From Alphaproteobacteria bacterium (lineage in GTDB: Bacteria > Pseudomonadota > Alphaproteobacteria > RF32 > CAG-239): a stretch of 34,389 nt of DNA. The translations under genes were made by a program, and so were the position numbers. The stretch is from positions 1 to 34,389 of the forward strand of contig JAGAZZ010000003.1 in NCBI GenBank assembly GCA_017939155.1, given 5' to 3'. The notes under the pieces were generated by a model, which had not been told where the DNA came from, searched no databases, and saw only the letters and a program-made list of their open reading frames with translations. Position 1 is the stretch's first letter; each line of letters begins with the position of its first letter. Shown here piece by piece: positions 8,035 through 15,191 of the stretch.

Positions 8035-9363
8035 TTACAACAAAGGTGACCATGCCGGGTCTGACCCGTCACCGGGGGTTATGACCAAACGCTCGTTTTG
8101 TCCGGTGACATCAACTGAGTAAAGCTGCGTATCGCCATTGGTGGTGGCGGTGCCGCGGTTTTGGCGATAGAACATCAGCACACGACCGTTTGGCGACCAT
8201 GTTGGTCCTTCAACCAAAAAGCCTGATGCCAAAGTGCGCTCGCCGGTGCCGTCAGGATACATCACGCCGATGTAAAATTGACCGCCTTCCATTCGCGTAA
8301 AGGCGATATAATCCCCTCTTGGTGACCAGGCCGGCGTGGCGTAGCGGCTGCCTTGGCGGAAGCTGATACGCTCTACATTAGAGCCGTCACGGTTCATTAT
8401 ATACAATTGTTGGTTGCCGCCTCTGTCTGAGTTAAAGACGATTTTTTCACCATCCGGAGAGTAATTTGGCGAGGTGTCAATGCTCGGACCTGAGGTGAGC
8501 TTTTTAGTTTGTCTGGTGGCTAAATCCATCTCATAAATGTCGGTGACACCGTTTTTGGCATAGCTTAACAAAATAGATTTGCTATCCGGTGAGAACGCAG
8601 GCGCAAAGGTCATCCCCGGGAAGTTGCCCAACAGCTCGGTTCTTTTTGTTTTTAAGTTATACATATAAACCCGCGGTTTGTTATTAATAAACGACAAATA
8701 GGCAATGTATTGCATATCCGGTGAAAAACGCGGGGTCAGCACCAAATTGGCGCCCGAGGTCAAAAAGCGGTGTCCGTCACCGTCTTGGTCCATTAAAGCT
8801 AAGCGTTTAACCCGTTTGGAAGACGGACCTGATTCTGAGATATAAGCAATCACGGTGTTAAAATATCCCGTATCGCCGGTTAATCTCTCATAAATAGCGT
8901 CAGCCATTGAGTGTGCCATTCTGCGCCAGTTGTCTTTATCTGCGGTATAAACCTCAAAAAGCAGTTCTTTTTGGCTGACAATGTCCCATAATTTGAACTT
9001 TAATTTCAGCTCATCGCCTTCTTCTTCCAAAATGGCCGATTGGACGAGGACTTGTGCATTAATCACTCTCCAGTCGCCAAAAACCGGCGTTTGTTCCATT
9101 GAAGAGAACTTTTGTATATAGCTTCTTTCATTAATGATTCTGAATAATCCGCTTCTTTCCAAATCCGCCAAAGCGACATCGCGCACTTTATTTGCATACG
9201 AAAATCCTAAAAAAGCGCCAACGCCGTTATTATCCGACATAATTTTGGGGAACGCCACCGGAATCGGTGCCTGTGCCGCGCCGCTAATGCTGACGTTCAA
9301 TTGCGCCTTTGCCGGACTTATGGCAAAGAACGCCATCATTATCATCAAAACCAGTTTTTTCAT
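8035..9363 (-). CDS. tolB: Tol-Pal system protein TolB
   Basis: Periplasmic beta-propeller that links Pal to TolA in the envelope-constriction machine. The 442 residues have a signal peptide (1-20, ending AKA), an N-terminal D1 domain (GLFRIINERSYIQ, WRVINAQVLVQS) and a propeller with WD40-like PD40 blades: PRFSPDMQYIAYLS, PAFSPDSKSILLS, PNYSPDGEKIVFNSDR, PAWSPRGDYIAFTR, PTWSPNGRVLMFYR. Length and blade number are typical. Start is ATG 9363 before the signal peptide, with GGAAAA upstream. tolQRA and pal are not in this window: upstream is a repeat-filled spacer and divergent deoB, downstream is the HEFKH gene. The usual tol cluster is therefore split here. Confidence 0.97.
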   Translation of the reverse strand: MKKLVLMIMMAFFAISPAKAQLNVSISGAAQAPIPVAFPKIMSDNNGVGAFLGFSYANKVRDVALADLERSGLFRIINERSYIQKFSSMEQTPVFGDWRVINAQVLVQSAILEEEGDELKLKFKLWDIVSQKELLFEVYTADKDNWRRMAHSMADAIYERLTGDTGYFNTVIAYISESGPSSKRVKRLALMDQDGDGHRFLTSGANLVLTPRFSPDMQYIAYLSFINNKPRVYMYNLKTKRTELLGNFPGMTFAPAFSPDSKSILLSYAKNGVTDIYEMDLATRQTKKLTSGPSIDTSPNYSPDGEKIVFNSDRGGNQQLYIMNRDGSNVERISFRQGSRYATPAWSPRGDYIAFTRMEGGQFYIGVMYPDGTGERTLASGFLVEGPTWSPNGRVLMFYRQNRGTATTNGDTQLYSVDVTGQNERLVITPGDGSDPAWSPLL

Positions 9364-9475
9364 CTTATTTTCCTTTTATGAGTGGGACTTTTGTGTACTT
9401 ATATCCTGAGGTGTTGGGTTTGTAAATATAAATATAGGGTCTATAAACAATTTTAAATGTGGGCGGAGCGTGCTA

Positions 9476-9578
9476 AATTGTGAATTAGCTCGCAGATGGA
9501 AGCCTGGTTTCAAAAATTCATGTACCATTATGTACACTAAAATTTTTGAACCAGGACATCCGCGGCTACTTCGCAATT
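9476..9578. repeat. Family A palindrome, copy 3
   Basis: The outer arm AATTG/CAATT is followed by TAGC and CGCAGATGGAAGCC on the left, and by GGACATCCGCGGCTA on the right. The inner arm CCTGGTTTCAAAAATT pairs perfectly with AATTTTTGAACCAGG. Apex CATGTACCATTATGTACAC. Its inner arms have no similarity to those of copies 1, 5 or 7. A CACTCC...GGAGT hairpin follows at about 9583-9600. It lies in the 613-bp tolB-deoB spacer. Confidence 0.85.
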
Positions 9579-9641
9579 AATCCCACTCCTTGGTTGGAGT
9601 TTGCGTTCACTACCAAAATTTACCGCCTTTCTCGGGGCAGA

Positions 9642-9759
9642 GTGTGAAATTTTGGCATTGAATTCATGGATGGAAGCCCCACGTCGTCGCGTCACGTACG
9701 TTTATGTACGTTCGTGCTCCTTTGGGGGACATCTAAGGTCATTTCGCAAAATTTCGCAC
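9642..9759. repeat. Family A palindrome, copy 4
   Basis: The outer arm GAAATTTTG pairs with CAAAATTTC. GATGGAAGCCCCACG faces CGTG...TGGGGGACATC. The apex is CACGTACGTTTATGTACG. A CACTCC TTTATT GGAGT hairpin follows directly. Confidence 0.8.
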
Positions 9760-9795
9760 TCCTTTATTGGAGTTTGCGTTCACTACCAAAATTTT

Positions 9796-9885
9796 CTACC
9801 GCTACGAAAGGCTTTGCCTTTCTACTTGTAGCAACAACTAAGTGTTGCTTCGGTCGTTCCTCCCTAGCAGCACTAAGAGAAGTTT
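9796..9885. repeat. Family B structured repeat, copy 2
   Basis: Same layout as copy 1. The second stem reads AGTGTTGC/GCAGCACT, so a T-A pair has become T-G and pairing is kept. The AACAAC partner is GTCGTT, with one mismatch. It runs into the region just upstream of deoB. Confidence 0.75.
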
Positions 9886-9976
9886 CCGCCTTTCTCGGGC
9901 GGAGCGTGAAATTTTGCTTGCGTTTTTGGGCGGGTGGGGGTATAGTGCCGATATTGATTGTTATGGGAGAATTGCG

Positions 9977-11167
9977 ATGGCTAAAGTGGTTATTTTGATG
10001 ATGGATTCGTTTGGTGTCGGCGGGGCAAAGGACGCTAAAGCTTTTGATGATGACGGGGCAAATACTTTTTTGCATATTGCGCAAAATTATGACGGGCTTT
10101 GTTTGCCGAATTTGGAAGCGCTGGGGTTGAAAAAAGCGGGGATATTGGCGTGCGGTGTTGAAGCGCCGTTAAAAAAAGGCGAAGCGAAGCTTGGTTTGCG
10201 CGGCGGTTATGGCTGTATGGAAGAGATTAGCGCCGGTAAAGACACCATTTCCGGACATTGGGAGATGGCGGGTGTGCCGGTCAGGACGGATTTCGGACAT
10301 TTTAAGCTTGATTATCCGAGCTTTCCTCAGGATATGGTGGAGAGAATTTGCAAACGTGCGGAAATCCCCGGAATTTTGGGAAATATTGCGGCATCAGGGA
10401 CGGTGATTATTCAGGAACTTGGCGAAGAGCATATCGCTTCCGGTAAACCGATTTTTTACACCTCGGCAGACAGCAATTTGCAAATTGCCGCACATGAAGA
10501 AAAGTTTGGCTTAAAATGGCTTTATGAGCTTTGTGAAATTGCGTTTGAGGAAGTGAAGCCGTATCACATCGGACGGGTGATTGCCAGACCGTTTGTCGGT
10601 GATAAAGCCGGAGCGTTTGTGCGCACGAAGAACCGACATGACTACGCGGTGTCGCCATTTGCGCCGACAATTTTGGATAAAGTGAAAGCAAGCGGGCTTG
10701 ACGTGGTGGCGATTGGTAAAATCAGCGATATTTATGCCGGTTCCGGCGTGACAAAAAAAGTTTTGGCGAGCGGACTTGAGGAGCTTTGGGACGCAACGCT
10801 TGCGGAAGTTCGGACGCTAGAGGGAGACGGAATCGTTTTTACAAATTTTGTTAATTTTGATATGGATTGGGGACATCGGCGCGATGTGAAAGGTTATGCC
10901 GAGGGGTTGATGTATTTTGACAGTCGGTTGCCGGAAATTGCTGATGTTCTTAGTGATGATGATATTGTCTTTATTACCGCTGACCATGGCTGTGACCCGA
11001 CATATAAAGGGACTGACCATACCAGAGAGTGCGTGCCGGTGCTGATGTTTGGCAAAAAAACGACCGAGCATTGCTTGGAACGGCGCAAAACATACGCAGA
11101 TATTGCCGAAACGATTGCCACCAAATTCGGGCTTGAGGGTTTTGGTGTCGGCAAAAGCCTGGCGTGA
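9977..11167 (+). CDS. deoB: Phosphopentomutase
   Basis: Interconverts (deoxy)ribose 1-phosphate and 5-phosphate in nucleoside salvage; cytosolic, Mn-dependent, alkaline-phosphatase fold. The start chosen is ATG 9977 (MAKVVILMMDSFGVGG), preceded by GGGAGAA. An open frame extends upstream to 9842 but crosses family B copy 2 and has no homologous look. Key motifs: the metal Asp in MMDSFGVGG, the phospho-acceptor Thr in GKDTISGHWEM, DMDWGHRRD, and the C-terminal metal site ITADHGCDPTYKGTDHTRE. The resulting 396 residues match the family length. No other nucleoside-catabolism genes are adjacent; it precedes lspA by 104 bp. Confidence 0.97.
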   Translation: MAKVVILMMDSFGVGGAKDAKAFDDDGANTFLHIAQNYDGLCLPNLEALGLKKAGILACGVEAPLKKGEAKLGLRGGYGCMEEISAGKDTISGHWEMAGVPVRTDFGHFKLDYPSFPQDMVERICKRAEIPGILGNIAASGTVIIQELGEEHIASGKPIFYTSADSNLQIAAHEEKFGLKWLYELCEIAFEEVKPYHIGRVIARPFVGDKAGAFVRTKNRHDYAVSPFAPTILDKVKASGLDVVAIGKISDIYAGSGVTKKVLASGLEELWDATLAEVRTLEGDGIVFTNFVNFDMDWGHRRDVKGYAEGLMYFDSRLPEIADVLSDDDIVFITADHGCDPTYKGTDHTRECVPVLMFGKKTTEHCLERRKTYADIAETIATKFGLEGFGVGKSLA

Positions 11168-11201
11168 GTTTTTAAGGCTTGGGGAAAAAGAAAAATAAGG
11201 T

Positions 11202-11229
11202 TTGCAAGCGCGGTTTTTTGTTTTATAGT
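11202..11229 (+). promoter_or_regulatory. Promoter for lspA
   Basis: TTGCAA (11202-11207), 16-bp spacer, TATAGT (11224-11229), about 42 bp before the GTG start. Moderate match to sigma-70. Confidence 0.45.
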
Positions 11230-11271
11230 CGGAACATATTTATTTTTTAGTGTTTTTATTAAGGAGTTAAC

Positions 11272-11757
11272 GTGTTTGTTGGATTGATTGCGGCGTTTTT
11301 TGTGACGGTTTTTGACCAAGTGACCAAGGCGCTGGTGTTTGGATATTTGGCAGAAAGAGGGCAGGCTTTGGAAGTGAGCTCGTTTTTTAACCTTGTGTCA
11401 GCGTGGAACACGGGGGTCAGCTTTTCGATGTTTAATGATTTGGGCGGCATGGGCGTTTATATCTTGTCAGCCTTTTCGCTTATTGTGGTTGGCTTTTTGC
11501 TCTATTGGCTTAAAAAAGAGCAGATGTTGTTTATGAAGCTTGCGCTCGGGTTTGTTATCGGCGGGGCGCTCGGCAACGTGATTGACCGGTTAAGGCTCGG
11601 TGCCGTGTTTGATTTTTTAGATGTTCATATCGGCGCACATCATTGGCCGGCGTTTAATGTGGCAGACAGCTTTATTTGCATTGGCGCGGTGATGATTATT
11701 TTTGACGGATTGTTTTTTTCGGATTGTTCACAAAAACGACAAGTAAAAGAGGGGTAA
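11272..11757 (+). CDS. lspA: Lipoprotein signal peptidase (signal peptidase II)
   Basis: Inner-membrane aspartyl protease that cuts prolipoprotein signal peptides before the lipidated Cys. The 161 residues show four membrane segments, the DQVTKALV motif near the N-terminus, NTGVSFSMF, and the two catalytic aspartates in GNVIDRLRLGAVFDFL and FNVADSFICIG. Length is typical. The GTG start at 11272 is supported by AAGGAG ten bases upstream. The gene directly behind it encodes a short lipoprotein, a likely substrate, in the order often seen in Alphaproteobacteria. Confidence 0.97.
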   Translation: MFVGLIAAFFVTVFDQVTKALVFGYLAERGQALEVSSFFNLVSAWNTGVSFSMFNDLGGMGVYILSAFSLIVVGFLLYWLKKEQMLFMKLALGFVIGGALGNVIDRLRLGAVFDFLDVHIGAHHWPAFNVADSFICIGAVMIIFDGLFFSDCSQKRQVKEG

Positions 11758-11761
11758 TGAA

Positions 11762-11920
11762 ATGAAAAAGATTTGTGTTTTATTTATGCTTATGCTTGTT
11801 TTGGCGGGTTGCGGGCTGACAAAGAAAGATTTGGGTATGGCGCGTTCGACGCCGGATGAGAGTCAAGTGAGTAGGAGGGAGAGGTTGGTGGTGCCGCCAG
11901 AGTATAAAGTGCGCCCCTAG
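11762..11920 (+). CDS. Short DUF3035/BamF-like lipoprotein
   Basis: A 52-residue ORF starting 4 bp after lspA. It opens with a lipoprotein signal (MKKICVLFMLMLVLAGCG; lipobox LAGC). The mature part has KKDLGMARSTPDES and ends with ERLVVPPEYKVRP. In many Alphaproteobacteria the gene behind lspA encodes a DUF3035 lipoprotein, reported in Caulobacter as BAM-complex subunit BamF. Its core resembles the xDLGLAR...PDE and PLxxPPDxxLRP pattern seen here, so this is probably a minimal member. The usual protein is longer; here the stop falls right after the core and is followed by family-A repeats, so the tail may be lost. Shine-Dalgarno GAGGGG precedes the ATG. Confidence 0.75.
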   Translation: MKKICVLFMLMLVLAGCGLTKKDLGMARSTPDESQVSRRERLVVPPEYKVRP

Positions 11921-11940
11921 CGGGGACAACTCGGCGGAGC

Positions 11941-12055
11941 GTGCTAAAGCACGGTCAAATCGCCAAATGGAAGCCTCCCTCAAATCCTCACGTACGCCTA
12001 AGTACGCTCCGGTTTGAGGGAGGACATTTAACGATAGCACCGTACTTTATCCCAC
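11941..12055. repeat. Family A palindrome, copy 5
   Basis: The inner arm CCTCCCTCAAA pairs with TTTGAGGGAGG around the apex CACGTACGCCTAAGTACGCT. Outer parts: AAATGGAAGCC faces GGACATTT, and GTGCTAAAGCACGGT partly matches the reverse complement of ACCGTACTTTATCCCAC. A CACTCC...GGAGTG hairpin follows. Confidence 0.8.
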
Positions 12056-12102
12056 TCCTTTATTGGAGTGTGCTTCTCTCGGGAGTAGGACTTGAGATTT
12101 GG

Positions 12103-12310
12103 CGGAGCCGGTCAAATCGCCAAATGGAAGCCTCCCTCAACTTGCTTTGTAAGGGTGCAGATGTTCTGCCCCCTAACTTCGCTTCGGACAAGCCAACTCT
12201 AGGTTCACTTAGTTGGCGTTACCGCCAAGTCGTGAACCAAGAGTTGCTATAGTTCTCGGTAAAAAGCGTCCATTGGACGTTTTTTACCGAGAACCCTCAC
12301 GTACGCCTAA
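12103..12310. repeat. Family A copy 6, interrupted and truncated
   Basis: The left half (GGTCAAATCGCCAAATGGAA, then GCCTCCCTCAA) is the same as copy 5. A 154-bp structured segment is inserted. The sequence then resumes with CCTCACGTACGCCTAA and jumps to a CATTCC...GGAGTG hairpin, so the right half is missing. Confidence 0.75.
12141..12294 (+). ncRNA. Family C structured element, copy 1
   Basis: Candidate structured RNA or single-stranded DNA element with three hairpin domains. (1) GCAGA/TCTGC within GTAAGGG...CCCTAAC. (2) A nested stem AACTCT/AGAGTT, GGTTCAC/GTGAACC, TTGGCG/CGCCAA (12195-12245). (3) A perfect long hairpin GTTCTCGGT/ACCGAGAAC around AAAAAGCGTCC/GGACGTTTTTT (12252-12294). The linker GCTATA separates domains 2 and 3. 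It shares apices and linkers, but not arm sequences, with the element at 24911-25071. No ORF fits it. Confidence 0.5.
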
Positions 12311-12433
12311 TTTCCCATTCCTTTATTGGAGTGGGTTGCTCTCGGGAGTGAGTTTTGGGGTTTGGCGTTTGCGGGGCTTTGTGGGGCATTTGCCCTTTTT
12401 TTGTATCAAAAGCGGTGGGGAGGTGTTTTTTGT

Positions 12434-12462
12434 TTGACTTGGAGGGGATTTTAAGGTATTAT
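12434..12462 (+). promoter_or_regulatory. Promoter of the 663-residue protein gene
   Basis: TTGACT (12434-12439), 17-bp spacer, TATTAT (12457-12462). Strong sigma-70 match, leaving a leader of about 37 nt with an AGGAG ribosome site before ATG 12506. Confidence 0.7.
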
Positions 12463-12505
12463 TAAGGTATGAAGTCTATTATTCTTATATTATAGGAGAT
12501 GTGTT

Positions 12506-14497
12506 ATGACTGATGAAAATAAAAATATTTTACAAAAAGGACAGGACGGCGCTAAGAAATTGGTTGATGATGTTTTCGGCGCTTTTTCGAAAAAGCAGGA
12601 TTATACTGAAAATAAAGACGGAAGTATTACGCGCGAGCTTAAAGTTTGCGGAAAGAAAGTTGAGATAACGGCGCGTGGTCCTTTAAATGATTCCTACGTG
12701 GTTTTTACTTCTAATACATTAGACGATAAAAAGAAACAAAAGTTGATTGAAAAAGTCGAAAAAGGGAAAAAACTTTCCGATGATGAGGAATTGTGGCTAA
12801 AGTTAGCTGACAGAGAAGTCGTTATGAAGGCGATGCAGAGTACTATAGGTCAAGGATATGATTATAATGCTGATTTATATGAGGTTGCAGGTTTATCAAA
12901 AGATGAAGTTATCGGAAAAGCGCCGGTTGCTGATATTAGTATAGGTAAGGATACTGTTGCATTGTATGAAGATTTCAGTATACGTGAGGGTAGACCTTCC
13001 TTTCTTTCTTCTGTTAAACAAGAGATGATTAAGACTTATGGCGAAGAGCTTGGAACAAAACGCTTTGAAGCTTTTGCTCAACGTTCAGGCTTAGATGCCC
13101 ATCAAGAAAAAGAAGTGCCGGCTAAGGAAGCAGAAGTTAAGAACGAGCCAGAGCAGGAATTTAAAAGTATTACGCGTGAGCTTGACGTTGCGGGGCAAAA
13201 AGTTAATGTGGAAGCGATAGAACTTCCTGGTGGTCAGTATTTTGTCAGCAATCGTGATGGTTTAGAAAAAAACAACAAACAGAACTTGATACAAAAAGTC
13301 GAAAAAGGGGAAAAACTTTCCGATGATGAAAAACTGTGGTTAAATATGTTTGACCGTACCTTTGTTGAGGTAAATATGGTAGAATTGAAGATACCGGAAA
13401 AGGAGATAATTGCTGCCACCGGGTACTCTAAGGCTGAGATAAGCGGGCAAACGCCGGTGGGAGATTTTAGTTTAGATTTGAGCCGGTTTCCTGCTGATAA
13501 GGTTGCTGCTTTGCTTGAGGGTATCAAAGAAAATATGATACTAGCTTATGGCGAGGAATTTGGGACGAAACACTTTGAAGCCTTTAAGGCGCGCTCAATG
13601 GGGGGACAAGAACAAGCATTGGAAGCAGAAGCAAAGAAAGCTCCCGTGCAACAGCAATCTCCGGTTGCAGAAGGGGAAATAAGGATAACTTCTGAAGACC
13701 GGCAAGCAGTAAAAGCTGATATGCACAGAGAGGCTGATGCTTATCACAACACACCGGTTGTTGTGTCAGCGCCTGCTAAAGGAAATGTGGCAGAAGTTAT
13801 GAAAGATGATGCAAATGTAGCAAAAATTCGTGTTTTGATGGAACGCCCCGGGGTTAAACTGCAACAAGACAAAGACGAAACGTTGAATAAATTGGTGGCA
13901 AATTTTGGTTCGGAAGCGGCTTATCAACTGGTGCTCAAAAGTATGCTTGAACCGGCAAATGCAATGACAGCAATGGGCGAAGATTTTAAACGCTCCGGTG
14001 CGTCTATTGAGTATTTTGCCTCAATTGATGTGAACGATGCTGATAAAATGGCAAAAGTTGCGGCACTTTCCGGTGTTTCGGTTGAAAAGATGCCTCAGGT
14101 TGCAAAGAATCCTGAGCTCGAAGTTTTGTCCCATGATGCGAAGCAAGCTCAAGGAGTGAAATTGAATATTAGCAATATGAATATTCAACCGAGCAAAATG
14201 CCTGAAACGATAAAACTTCCCTCTCAGGCTGAAATGAAATATGACCAGTTGGCTGCAGGCAAAGAGCAGATGACGCTGGCTGATTTGGAAAAAGCCGGTG
14301 TGAACCTGAAAACAGATTTGCAACCGACACTTAAAGCTCTGACTACAGAAGGACCGGAGAGTGTTTTGAAATTGGCGCCGAACGGCTTAAATGGTAAAGA
14401 TTCGGTGGTTAGCAAGGAATTGGCGGTGGCGCTTATTGAGCGTGCGCAAGCGCGTGAACAGTTGGTTCTGTTGAAGAAGCATAACAGAAGCCGATAA
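12506..14497 (+). CDS. Unknown 663-residue protein with duplicated N-domain
   Basis: No family recognised. It lacks a signal peptide and membrane segments, so it is probably cytoplasmic or exported by a non-Sec route. Residues 40-194 and 221-365 are two copies of one domain. Each begins SITREL, has a KVEKGxKLSDDExLWL helix, then SKxExxGxxPVxD, and ends in AYGEExGTKxFEAF or close to it. The last 300 residues are Ala/Glu/Lys/Gln-rich and mostly helical, with Met-rich stretches near NISNMNIQPSKMPE. The gene has its own strong promoter, a clear AGGAG site and a perfect terminator, so it is a well-expressed single-gene unit. Both flanks are spacer or unknown genes. An effector, scaffold or cytoskeletal role is possible, but nothing in the sequence decides. 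Confidence 0.85.
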   Translation: MTDENKNILQKGQDGAKKLVDDVFGAFSKKQDYTENKDGSITRELKVCGKKVEITARGPLNDSYVVFTSNTLDDKKKQKLIEKVEKGKKLSDDEELWLKLADREVVMKAMQSTIGQGYDYNADLYEVAGLSKDEVIGKAPVADISIGKDTVALYEDFSIREGRPSFLSSVKQEMIKTYGEELGTKRFEAFAQRSGLDAHQEKEVPAKEAEVKNEPEQEFKSITRELDVAGQKVNVEAIELPGGQYFVSNRDGLEKNNKQNLIQKVEKGEKLSDDEKLWLNMFDRTFVEVNMVELKIPEKEIIAATGYSKAEISGQTPVGDFSLDLSRFPADKVAALLEGIKENMILAYGEEFGTKHFEAFKARSMGGQEQALEAEAKKAPVQQQSPVAEGEIRITSEDRQAVKADMHREADAYHNTPVVVSAPAKGNVAEVMKDDANVAKIRVLMERPGVKLQQDKDETLNKLVANFGSEAAYQLVLKSMLEPANAMTAMGEDFKRSGASIEYFASIDVNDADKMAKVAALSGVSVEKMPQVAKNPELEVLSHDAKQAQGVKLNISNMNIQPSKMPETIKLPSQAEMKYDQLAAGKEQMTLADLEKAGVNLKTDLQPTLKALTTEGPESVLKLAPNGLNGKDSVVSKELAVALIERAQAREQLVLLKKHNRSR

Positions 14498-14518
14498 GGA
14501 CATATTAAGGCTTGATGA

Positions 14519-14556
14519 AAAGACTTGTAAGCAGGGGGCTTACAAGTCTTTTTTTG
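14519..14556 (+). terminator. Intrinsic terminator after the 663-residue gene
   Basis: AAGACTTGTAAGC and GCTTACAAGTCTT form a 13-bp perfect stem with an AGGGG-type loop and a run of seven T. Confidence 0.92.
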
Positions 14557-14594
14557 TGCGTCTTTAAACCTTTATGACTGATGAGGAAAAAAGT

Positions 14595-15044
14595 TTAGCC
14601 GTTTTGGCGTTTGCTATTTTGCAACTCTTTTAAGGTTTGGAGATTTGTCGGGGTGTTGGTGCGCACCGCTTTTTTAACCTTAACGGAAGTTTGCGGTTCA
14701 TTAGCTATCGGTTGGTGAGAAATATTTTTCGCCGCTTCGTTTAAGCGCTCAGAAATTAAGTCTTTCGGGGCGTGCGCTTCTTTGGTTTGCTGATTTTCAG
14801 CGCGGTCAAGCGTGATGCGTTTGCCGGTTTTATCCGTGGTGTAGGCGGAAGCAGCAAGCCCTTCGGGCGTATATTCTATGCCGATAAGGACGTGACCCTC
14901 CACAACTAACTCACGGGCAACCAGGACGTCAACTCCCGAGATAGCGGAATAGATGTCTTTGATTGAAGCGGGAACCATTTTGAGTTTGCTTTCAAAATAG
15001 GCTTGTTTTTGCATCGCTTCGAGTTTTTTTAAATCGGTGGTCAT
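14595..15044 (-). CDS. Unknown 149-residue protein
   Basis: No family recognised. The chosen start is ATG 15044 (MTTDLKKLEAMQKQ), with GAGGAAA at the right distance. An upstream frame to 15089 would add 15 unlikely residues. Residues 1-75 look folded (SAISGVDVLVARELVVEGHV, then IGIEYTPEGLAASAYTTDK); the rest is polar and Gln/Asn/Lys-rich, probably disordered. There are no signal peptide or membrane segments. It is divergent from hisS with its own TATACT -10 and sits tail-to-tail with the 663-residue gene. Confidence 0.75.
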   Translation of the reverse strand: MTTDLKKLEAMQKQAYFESKLKMVPASIKDIYSAISGVDVLVARELVVEGHVLIGIEYTPEGLAASAYTTDKTGKRITLDRAENQQTKEAHAPKDLISERLNEAAKNISHQPIANEPQTSVKVKKAVRTNTPTNLQTLKELQNSKRQNG

Positions 15045-15077
15045 TGTTTCCTCACACTTTGTTTGTTTCTTTATCTT

Positions 15078-15106
15078 AGTATAACACAAAAATTTGAGAA
15101 TTTAAA
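15078..15106 (-). promoter_or_regulatory. Promoter of the 149-residue gene
   Basis: Minus strand: TTTAAA (15106-15101), 17-bp spacer, TATACT (15083-15078). Good -10, weak -35. Confidence 0.5.
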
Positions 15107-15125
15107 GAGTAAAAATAAAATTCGT

Positions 15126-15153
15126 TTGATTTTTGCGGTTTTTGTTTTATAAG
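15126..15153 (+). promoter_or_regulatory. Promoter of hisS
   Basis: TTGATT (15126-15131), 16-bp spacer, TATAAG (15148-15153), about 38 bp before ATG 15192. Moderately good sigma-70 match. Confidence 0.5.
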
Positions 15154-15191
15154 AAAGAGAATAACTTTGTTTTTTTAAGGAATCGTTAATT

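Noticed and set aside
9842..9976. 45-codon N-terminal extension of deoB
   Set aside because: It translates family B repeat sequence, has no ribosome site, and ATG 9977 with GGGAGAA gives the exact family N-terminus.
11941..12437. Short open frames across the spacer between the lipoprotein and the 663-residue gene
   Set aside because: They read through family A and C repeats, lack ribosome sites and would encode low-quality sequence.
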